From: a bacterium
Lineage (GTDB): Bacteria; JAMCPX01
DNA length: 20,587 bases
Direction: 5' to 3'
Assembly: GCA_021787655.1 (NCBI GenBank)
Contig: JAJYLM010000018.1
Coordinates: 1 to 20,587 of the forward strand
Shown here: in pieces, positions 8,784 to 14,470 of the stretch
Layout of the letters: every line of letters begins with the position of its first letter
How positions within the stretch are numbered: the stretch's first letter is position 1
Translations under genes and position numbers: made by a program
Notes under the pieces: model-generated
Seen by the model: only the letters and a program-made list of their open reading frames with translations
Told to the model about the DNA's origin: nothing
Databases searched by the model: none

Positions 8784-8813
8784 GCAGATATCTGCAAACC
8801 ACGTCATGACGTG
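8784..8813. repeat. Two tandem perfect palindromes between kinase and phosphatase genes
   Basis: GCAGATATCTGC (8784-8795) and CACGTCATGACGTG (8800-8813) are each perfect palindromes, with centres 17 bases apart. They fill much of the 95-base gap between the BY-kinase gene and the phosphatase gene. They could be operator half-sites, a processing hairpin, or chance: one 14-base palindrome is expected about once per window of this size. No U-run follows, so they are not a typical terminator. Confidence 0.5.
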
Positions 8814-8836
8814 CTCCCGGCCGTTGAAGGACACCG

Positions 8837-9562
8837 ATGAATAAAGGATTTACAGACCTGCATTCCCACATACTCTATGAAACTGACGACGGGTCCGGCA
8901 GTATCGAAGAAACCGTTAAAATGATCAAGGTGTTGGCGGATTCCGGTTTTACAGCCTCCTGTGCAACGCCGCACAATATTCCGGGCAACGACAACGGGGT
9001 GCTGCTGTCGATGAGCAGGGAAAAAATACGCAATATCGGCGAGGCCCTCGCAAAGCAGCACCTTGAATACCCCGTCAACACCGGGGCGGAAAACTATTTT
9101 GATGCATCGTTGAACATAAAGAGCCCCGATTATTTTATCCCGCTCGGAAATTCGGAGACATTCCTTGTTGAAATCCCCTTTATCGGAGAAATTTCCCACC
9201 ACATCGATGCGCTGCACAAGACGGGACTGCGGTGTATCATTGCGCACGTCGAGCGGTACATGGACATCGTACAGAACACCGGGAAGGCGGTTACCCTGAA
9301 ACAGGCCGGTTTCATGCTGCAGATGAATTTCGGAAGTCTTATCGGAGTGTATGGCTCCGACATCATGAAGGCGGCACACGTTCTGTTAAAGAACGATCTT
9401 ATCGACGTGATAGCAACGGACATCCACGATATCCATCATGCCGAAGTTATCCTCAAAAAGGGCATGAAACGGCTCGAAACATTGGTGCCGCCGGAAAAGG
9501 TAACACGGGTTCTCAGAGACACGCCTTCCAGTATTCTGAACAGCGGTTATACCACGCCTTAA
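8837..9562 (+). CDS. PHP-type protein tyrosine phosphatase, CpsB/CapC/YwqE family
   Basis: A 241-residue PHP-superfamily phosphatase of normal CpsB/YwqE length. The metal-binding motifs are all present: DLHSHILYETDDGS (residues 7-20), CATPH, the GAENYF segment, IIAHVERY and the late ATDIHD. Family members are Mn-dependent phosphatases that remove phosphate from the tyrosine tail of BY-kinases and so reset the polysaccharide co-polymerase. The gene immediately before it encodes exactly such a kinase, which supports this role. An AAGGA lies a few bases before the ATG at 8837. Unlike most Gram-negative Wzc systems, the phosphatase is PHP-type rather than a low-molecular-weight Wzb-type enzyme. 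Confidence 0.92.
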   Translation: MNKGFTDLHSHILYETDDGSGSIEETVKMIKVLADSGFTASCATPHNIPGNDNGVLLSMSREKIRNIGEALAKQHLEYPVNTGAENYFDASLNIKSPDYFIPLGNSETFLVEIPFIGEISHHIDALHKTGLRCIIAHVERYMDIVQNTGKAVTLKQAGFMLQMNFGSLIGVYGSDIMKAAHVLLKNDLIDVIATDIHDIHHAEVILKKGMKRLETLVPPEKVTRVLRDTPSSILNSGYTTP

Positions 9563-9602
9563 CGGGAGTCTAAGAAGACAGAAGCATTTCCCCGAACCAT
9601 GT

Positions 9603-10196
9603 ATGCAAAAAGAAGAACAACGACATACGCCGGATCAGACAGATCTCGATATTATAGAAGTTTGCAGGAAGGGCAACAAACACGCCTACAGGCTGCTCAT
9701 TGAGCGGTACAAGGATGCCATCTATTCGATTGCACTGAGGTTTACCCGGGATCCCGGAACAGCGGAAGAAGTGACGCAGGAAACCTTTGTGAAGGCCTGG
9801 AAGCACCTCCACCGTTTTGAAGGACGTTCGAAATTTTCCACCTGGCTTACCGCCATTGCCGTGAACAAGGCGAAAGACATGATCAAGGGAAAACAACGCA
9901 TCATCAACATGGAAGACATGGACACCGGTATCGAAAACCGGTTTGAGGAGTCTAACAGGGAAGAAGGACCGGAGCAGATACTCATGAACGAAGAACTTGG
10001 CATTCAGCTCCGGAGGCTTATCGGCGAACTGCCGGTGCATTACAGGGAGGCATTCATGCTCCGGCATATTGACTTGTTGTCCTATGAGGAAATAAGCAGT
10101 ATACTTGCAATCAAGGTTGAGGCTGTCAAAATGCGGGTTTTCAGGGCACGGGAAATGCTCAAGGAACGCCTCTTTAAGGAAGGACACCATGGATAA
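9603..10196 (+). CDS. ECF-type sigma factor (sigma-70 family)
   Basis: A 197-residue RNA polymerase sigma factor with only regions 2 and 4, the ECF (group 4, RpoE-like) layout. Region 2 spans about residues 20-95 (KGNKHAYRLLIERYKDAIYSIALRF...EEVTQETFVKAWKHL...FSTWLTAIAVNKAKD). Region 4 spans about 130-187 (LPVHYREAFMLRHIDLLSYEEISSIL...VKMRVFRAREMLKERL). Its stop lies eight bases inside the next gene, which encodes a membrane protein that is probably its anti-sigma factor. This is the standard arrangement for ECF pairs. The gene lies 40 bases after the phosphatase gene on the same strand, so it may be co-transcribed with the polysaccharide genes and may control them. The ribosome site is weak, and the target promoters are not identifiable here. 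Confidence 0.93.
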   Translation: MQKEEQRHTPDQTDLDIIEVCRKGNKHAYRLLIERYKDAIYSIALRFTRDPGTAEEVTQETFVKAWKHLHRFEGRSKFSTWLTAIAVNKAKDMIKGKQRIINMEDMDTGIENRFEESNREEGPEQILMNEELGIQLRRLIGELPVHYREAFMLRHIDLLSYEEISSILAIKVEAVKMRVFRAREMLKERLFKEGHHG

Positions 10197-10773
10197 ACGC
10201 ATACACCTGTTCATCGACCATGAACTGGATCCTGAACAGAAACAGGCTTTTGAAAAGGACCTGCTTGAAAACAAGCAGATGCGCGAAGACTATGAAAAAA
10301 TGACGGGGATGATCGGACTTGCCGGAAAACAGTACCCCCGGACGTCTGCCCCGGAGGGTATCAACGACAGAATCATGGCTGCGCTTGAGCAGGAAGAACA
10401 GCGGTCGATTATGCTGCACCGTTTTTTCAGGATAGCCGCAGCACTGCTCATTGTCGTATTAACCGGATCCGGGATCTATATGGCAGAACACAGGACAAGC
10501 GGCCTGGTCAGCATACAGCTCAGCGTTGCACTGCCTGACGCACGGACCGTGCAGGTGTTAGGGTCGTTCAATAAATGGGGGGGTGAACCCGATCGACTGA
10601 AAAAGGCGGGGAACGGCCTATTCACGCTCACCCTTAAACTGAAGCCAGGAATCTACCAATACGTCTATAAGGTAGACGACAGCCGTATCGTACCCGATCC
10701 GCATGCCAGGCTTTATACTGAAGACGGATTCGGACAACGGAATGCTGTCCTCATCGTGCACCCCGCAACTTGA
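10189..10773 (+). CDS. Putative membrane anti-sigma factor with CBM48/AMPK-beta-like domain
   Basis: A 194-residue single-pass protein with an unusual layout. The N-terminal 75 residues (DKRIHLFIDHELDPEQKQAFEKD) resemble the anti-sigma N-terminal helical region but contain no cysteine, so the HxxxCxxC zinc motif is missing. A transmembrane helix spans about 80-98. Residues 107-191 form a carbohydrate-binding-like fold of the CBM48/AMPK-beta type (VQVLGSFNKWGG...GIYQYVYKVDD...VPDPHA...NAVLIV). The first binding tryptophan (Trp130) and the late Asn185 are kept, but the second expected tryptophan is absent (DSRIVPDP), so sugar binding is unproven. The start at 10189 overlaps the sigma gene by eight bases; a longer in-frame reading from 10105 lies wholly inside the sigma gene and is rejected. 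Inferred topology: N-terminus inside holding sigma, CBM-like domain outside. Confidence 0.85.
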   Translation: MDKRIHLFIDHELDPEQKQAFEKDLLENKQMREDYEKMTGMIGLAGKQYPRTSAPEGINDRIMAALEQEEQRSIMLHRFFRIAAALLIVVLTGSGIYMAEHRTSGLVSIQLSVALPDARTVQVLGSFNKWGGEPDRLKKAGNGLFTLTLKLKPGIYQYVYKVDDSRIVPDPHARLYTEDGFGQRNAVLIVHPAT

Positions 10774-10805
10774 TCACGCCCTCCGCTTTGTACAGAATTT
10801 TCCGG

Positions 10806-11285
10806 TTACTTTTTATCAGCCTGCAAATACCCGATGCCCTGTAAAATGGTCTTGAGCCGGTCTGTACAGGTGCTCGACATGAGATAGACCTCGCATGTTT
10901 TGCACTGCATACCGTCCTTTCTGCATGCCACACGGCTAAAGGTCCAGCACGGCTTGCTGCTGTCCAGATAAACCGGACAGTGCTTCCGGTCCTTCGTACT
11001 GCATGGTTTTATCTCCCAGCACGGAAGCAGTGCAAACAGCCTCCTGATACCTTCAAGATTGAGTCCAACCTCCTTGATCATGTGACGCATGCACTGGATG
11101 CGGACGATATCGGCATCGGAATAGTACCGCCGCCCGGACTTCGTTTTATACGGTATCAGGACGCCGTGGTGCTCATACATGCGCAAGGTCGGCGCCGAAA
11201 GTTTCAATTTTTTGGATGCCTGACCGATGGAATACAGCTTTTCGACAACAGTGTTCACCTTCTGTTTGGTTTTTACTTTTTTCAT
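10806..11285 (-). CDS. MerR family regulator with C-terminal CW-type cysteine cluster
   Basis: A 159-residue regulator. Residues 15-83 form a MerR winged helix-turn-helix (YSIGQASKKLKLSAPTLRMYE...YSDADIVRIQCMRHMI). Directly after it, residues 89-140 hold eight cysteines (89, 95, 103, 113, 121, 128, 131, 140) in a CWEIKPC...HCPVY...PCW...CKTCEVY pattern like the two-CW domain. Such clusters suggest bound metal, an iron-sulfur centre or redox sensing; the sequence alone does not say which. The coiled-coil dimerisation helix usual in MerR proteins is short or absent. The gene lies 15 bases after the metallo-hydrolase gene on the same strand, so the two are probably one operon and the regulator may control it. 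The target is unknown. Confidence 0.88.
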   Translation of the reverse strand: MKKVKTKQKVNTVVEKLYSIGQASKKLKLSAPTLRMYEHHGVLIPYKTKSGRRYYSDADIVRIQCMRHMIKEVGLNLEGIRRLFALLPCWEIKPCSTKDRKHCPVYLDSSKPCWTFSRVACRKDGMQCKTCEVYLMSSTCTDRLKTILQGIGYLQADKK

Positions 11286-11300
11286 AGAGAATCCTGTTTC

Positions 11301-12230
11301 TTACTTATCTTCGATAACTGCCCTCACCTTTGCCTGCAAGTTAATGGTATATGCCCTCTCCGGCTGACCGCTGCCGGATTTTGCGTAGTCTTCATGTTTG
11401 ATGCGCTCAACGACTTCCTGAATATTTCCGCTCTCCCGGTAATACCTCCTGACCTTTTCAAGAAACAGGCCGGTCGCCTGCAGGGAGTTTTCGAAAAACC
11501 GTTCGGCATCTTTGCCTTCGATAACCGGGCCGTGCCCTGTTGCCACAAAATCCACCGGATAACGGACCAGCGTTTCAAGACTTGCACTGTACGACTTATA
11601 GCTCGCCAGGAATTCCGGAAGGATATCTCCCGAGGGGAGCCTGATACCCGCTGCTTCCCCGGTAAACATTATCCTCTGCTTCTTCAGATAATAGCACAGG
11701 GAATCCCTGGTATGCCCCGGCGTGTAGATTACCTCGAGCTCGTCATCGCCGACTGAAAATCGCTCTCCGCCCCGCAGGGGTATGTCAAGATCAAAGGATT
11801 TGAAACGGAGCTCCGGGTCGTTCATATTCATGATCCTTTCGGCATCGAGGTTAAGGGACGTGATCAGCTCTACAGCATGGCTGTTCTTCAGGATTGTATC
11901 GATGGTGTAATATCCTCCTATCTTGAATTCCGGAAGATGCCGTTTCAAATATGCCGCAGACCCGAGGTGATCGTAATGGCTGTGCGTCAGGAAAACGTTC
12001 AGGGGCGTATGGCGCTGCGCCAGGCAGGGGGCAATTTCCTGTGTATAGTAAGGCCCCATCATGGTCATACCGGTATCAATCAAAACGCAGAGGTCCAATC
12101 CTGTAATAAGATATACGGGTATCATGATATTACCCAGCAGGAAGACATCCTTTGTTATTCTATTGGCCGGTTCCACAATATACAGTGAATAATTGGAAAC
12201 CCGGAAAAAAGCAAACAAAGATTCTGTCAA
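11301..12230 (-). CDS. Metallo-beta-lactamase fold hydrolase
   Basis: A protein of up to 309 residues with an intact metallo-beta-lactamase fold. Motifs in order are IDTG (51-54), THSHYDHLG (82-90, the HxHxDH metal site), TPGHT (His173) and ATGHGPV (His233). The usual metal-bridging Asp appears to be Glu192 (FTGEAAG), as in some relatives. The substrate is unknown; glyoxalase II-like or other thioester or phosphate ester hydrolysis is possible. The C-terminal 70 residues are helical. The start is uncertain: the longest reading begins at a TTG (12230) without a clear ribosome site, a GTG at 12176 also precedes the conserved region, and the first in-frame ATG (12125) would cut into the first strand. 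The MerR/CW regulator gene follows after 15 bases. Confidence 0.85.
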   Translation of the reverse strand: MTESLFAFFRVSNYSLYIVEPANRITKDVFLLGNIMIPVYLITGLDLCVLIDTGMTMMGPYYTQEIAPCLAQRHTPLNVFLTHSHYDHLGSAAYLKRHLPEFKIGGYYTIDTILKNSHAVELITSLNLDAERIMNMNDPELRFKSFDLDIPLRGGERFSVGDDELEVIYTPGHTRDSLCYYLKKQRIMFTGEAAGIRLPSGDILPEFLASYKSYSASLETLVRYPVDFVATGHGPVIEGKDAERFFENSLQATGLFLEKVRRYYRESGNIQEVVERIKHEDYAKSGSGQPERAYTINLQAKVRAVIEDK

Positions 12231-12278
12231 TGTACATGGTACACCGTGAGCCTGTTGCCAATTTCAACAGAAGCTGTT
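12231..12278. promoter_or_regulatory. Inverted repeats in the divergent gap
   Basis: The 67-base gap between the hydrolase/MerR operon (minus) and the zinc-ribbon gene (plus) contains three nested inverted repeats. They are TGTACATGGTACA (12231-12243), CTGTTG-N7-CAACAG (12252-12270) and AACAGaagCTGTT (12266-12278), the last two sharing a half-site. They are good operator candidates, most simply for the MerR-type protein, but the spacing is not the 19-20-base promoter spacer typical of MerR sites. Confidence 0.4.
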
Positions 12279-12297
12279 ATATTTAATCAAAAACCGT

Positions 12298-13404
12298 ATG
12301 ATCGTTATATGTGATAAATGCTCGACCAAGTACAAGCTGGATGATGCTACTATTACCGAGGATGGCGTAAAAGTACGCTGCTCGAAGTGCGGAAGCACGT
12401 TCGTTGTCAAGAAACCCAGGCCCGGGGATGTGGAAAAGATTACGCAGCCGGAGTCAGCAGCCAATGAACCGCAGTCCCAGCTCACTATCAACAATGACCT
12501 GGATAAGGTCATCAACGACACCATCAGCAATCTCACGGCGAATCAGCCGAAAACTGCAGACACAGGGACTGAATTTGACTGGTCTGCGCTCAATGAAACG
12601 GCGGATACAAAGGCACACGATGACACCCCGCCGCCTCCTCCGGCGTTTGAATGGAAACCGGATGAAACCCTGGATACTGTTCCTGTACAGCCAAAGAACA
12701 GGGAAGAGCCTGCAAAAACGTCTGCAGGACCTGAACAACGCCAGCAGGCTGCCAAATCCCTCCAGTATTCGGAACCGAACATTTCGGAACCCACAGCAGA
12801 GCATGTGATTAAGGAGTCCATGCAGCGCGACCGGTCCGGCCAGGCAGCCAGCACGGTGCTGTCTGTCCTGAAAAAAACCGCGCTTGGCGTGCTTGTTCTG
12901 ATCGTCTTGTCCGCAGCAGGCTACGGCATTTACCTCTTCAGGGAGCAGCTTCTCGCAAAAGGCACGATGATCTATACGACGGTAGCCACATACCTCACGC
13001 CGGGGAAACAGCTTAATCTCGGCGTTTCCGTCAGTGATTCACGCGGATATTTCTTAAAGAATATCCGCGGTCAGCAGTTGTTTGTCATTGAGGGAAACGT
13101 TATGAACATCACCGAACACCCCGTCAGCTTTATTAAGCTGTCGGCACGCATTGCGGACAACAACAATACGACGATCTCCTCAAGAACCTTTTTCGCAGGG
13201 AACATATTGACCGATGATGAACTGAGAACATACACGAGTGATCAAATCAATGCCCTGCTGAACAATGAGATGGGACAGTCATTGAAAAATTTCAACATTC
13301 CCTCCAAAGCCAGTATCCCCTTCATGGCTGTATTCTTCGACGTTCCTGATAATCTCTCATCATTTACAGTTACTCCCCAGAGTACACATCTGGGCGTTCA
13401 ATGA
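12298..13404 (+). CDS. Zinc-ribbon and DUF3426 domain membrane protein
   Basis: A 368-residue protein. The N-terminus is an MJ0042-type zinc ribbon with CxxC pairs at Cys5/Cys8 and Cys28/Cys31 (ICDKCSTKYKLDD...VRCSKCGSTF). Residues 40-190 are a low-complexity, Pro/Asp/Gln-rich linker. A transmembrane helix lies at about 195-214 (TALGVLVLIVLSAAGYGIYLF). The C-terminal region (about 235-368) matches the DUF3426 pattern (LFVIEGNVMNITEHPVSFIKLSARI...). This architecture is common in Proteobacteria and relatives but has no known function. The likely topology is zinc ribbon in the cytoplasm and DUF3426 in the periplasm. The next gene starts three bases after its stop, so they are co-transcribed. 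Confidence 0.85.
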   Translation: MIVICDKCSTKYKLDDATITEDGVKVRCSKCGSTFVVKKPRPGDVEKITQPESAANEPQSQLTINNDLDKVINDTISNLTANQPKTADTGTEFDWSALNETADTKAHDDTPPPPPAFEWKPDETLDTVPVQPKNREEPAKTSAGPEQRQQAAKSLQYSEPNISEPTAEHVIKESMQRDRSGQAASTVLSVLKKTALGVLVLIVLSAAGYGIYLFREQLLAKGTMIYTTVATYLTPGKQLNLGVSVSDSRGYFLKNIRGQQLFVIEGNVMNITEHPVSFIKLSARIADNNNTTISSRTFFAGNILTDDELRTYTSDQINALLNNEMGQSLKNFNIPSKASIPFMAVFFDVPDNLSSFTVTPQSTHLGVQ

Positions 13405-13407
13405 TCT

Positions 13408-14163
13408 ATGACGGAAAAAAACGTCCGGCAGCTTGCTTCCGACTTTGTTGACCGGCTCAGGGTATACAAAGAACTCTCCATACGTGAAAAGGCCTTCGTC
13501 AGTACGATTCAGGAGGTGTCTGACGATACCCTGGCTGATGTCATCATGTACGTTATCAGCAGAGCATACAGAAAAGATGAAAAGTACCTTGACATAAGCG
13601 CCCTGTTTACCAGCAAGGAACTGCTCAGACAGGGACGGGGTGAGAGAGGTATGTTTGAGCTCATGCGGATAGCGGTTCACAAAGGATACAAGGAACTTGC
13701 GGTCTTCCTGATGGACAACAGTGCCGTCCCTATTCAACAGGAGATCGATGAACCGCTGCCGGATCCCAAAGTAAACGGCCTGCCGCTCGGCCTGAGAAAA
13801 AGCCTGTCCAAATCGCACAGCAGGGACGTTCTGGAAAAACTTCTCTACGATCAGGAGCCCTCGGTCATCACTGTCCTGCTGGGCAATCCCCGGATAACGG
13901 AAAGCGACATCATCAAGATAGTTTCCCGGAGACCGAACTCGGAACATATTCTGAGGACAGTCTATAACAACCAGCGGTGGAAATATAGGTACAGAATACT
14001 CTGTGCACTTGCCATGAACCCCTACACCCCTGCGGACATAACCCTGGGCATACTTCCGGAACTGTTCAGTACGGACCTGTCGAAGATAATCAATGACAGC
14101 AGGCTTGCCGATATTATACGCTTGCAGGCAAGAACCATTCTCGGACAGGAGACCAGCCTGTAG
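13408..14163 (+). CDS. Helical-repeat (HEAT-like, DUF2336-like) protein, function unknown
   Basis: A 251-residue soluble, mainly helical protein that I do not recognise by name. The second half contains repeat-like units of the form LLGNPRITESDIIKIVSRRP and ALAMNPYTPADITLGILPE, where an Asn-Pro begins each helix pair. This is typical of HEAT-like scaffold proteins found in Nitrospirota, Desulfobacterota and Myxococcota. No catalytic motif, signal peptide or membrane segment is visible. It sits three bases after the DUF3426 gene and nine bases before the DUF721 gene, so it belongs to their operon. A protein-protein scaffold role is inferred only from the fold type. Confidence 0.75.
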   Translation: MTEKNVRQLASDFVDRLRVYKELSIREKAFVSTIQEVSDDTLADVIMYVISRAYRKDEKYLDISALFTSKELLRQGRGERGMFELMRIAVHKGYKELAVFLMDNSAVPIQQEIDEPLPDPKVNGLPLGLRKSLSKSHSRDVLEKLLYDQEPSVITVLLGNPRITESDIIKIVSRRPNSEHILRTVYNNQRWKYRYRILCALAMNPYTPADITLGILPELFSTDLSKIINDSRLADIIRLQARTILGQETSL

Positions 14164-14172
14164 GAACCAGTG

Positions 14173-14466
14173 ATGGAAGATATCAAGAACATACTGTCGG
14201 CATTGACCGGGACGACACTCAAGCAGGGCATGGAAGGGCTGAAATTTTTCGAACAATGGGAAACCATTGCAGGCAAGCGGTTGTCGGACCTTTCCGAACC
14301 TGCCTTTATCCGGAACAACGTGCTGTTCGTTTTTGTTCATAACAGCTCGGCACTCCAGGAGATAAGTTACAGCAAGCAGGCCCTTCTGAAAACGATAAAC
14401 GCCCGGAAAGATCTGCCCACGGTCAAGGACATCAAATTCACGATCCGATCGCAGCGGGAGGGATAG
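14173..14466 (+). CDS. DUF721 domain protein (DciA-like)
   Basis: A 97-residue protein with the DUF721 pattern: FFEQWETIAGKRLSDLSEPAFIRNNVLFVFVHNSSALQEISYSKQALLKTIN. The superfamily includes DciA, which loads the replicative helicase DnaB in bacteria that lack DnaC or DnaI. Short versions like this one contain little more than the DUF721 domain, so the helicase-loading role is plausible but not shown. ATG 14173 is preferred over the adjacent GTG 14170 because AGGA (14162-14165) is then seven bases away. It is the third gene of the cluster that starts with the zinc-ribbon protein. Confidence 0.78.
   Translation: MEDIKNILSALTGTTLKQGMEGLKFFEQWETIAGKRLSDLSEPAFIRNNVLFVFVHNSSALQEISYSKQALLKTINARKDLPTVKDIKFTIRSQREG
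14456..14461 (+). promoter_or_regulatory. Ribosome site for a non-ATG start of the glycosyltransferase
   Basis: GGGAGG followed by GATAGCATC leads into in-frame ATC (14468) and CTG (14471) codons. This is the only strong Shine-Dalgarno near the true N-terminus of the glycosyltransferase, because the first in-frame ATG (14525) lies after its first conserved strand. Confidence 0.45.
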
Positions 14467-14470
14467 CATC

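Noticed and set aside
8743..9600. The heptamer GAACCAT at 8743, 8761 and 9594, resembling an ECF -35 element near the sigma gene
   Set aside because: No convincing -10 element at 16-17 bases; the copy at 9594 would start transcription inside the sigma gene, and another copy lies inside purD near 5178.
10774..10805. Possible bidirectional terminator between the converging anti-sigma and merR genes
   Set aside because: The 32-base gap has no stem of useful length and no clear U-run on either strand.
13360..14469. A 369-codon open frame on the minus strand opposite the helical-repeat and DUF721 genes
   Set aside because: It is a shadow of three real plus-strand reading frames; its translation shows no domain, and the plus-strand genes have ribosome sites and recognisable folds.
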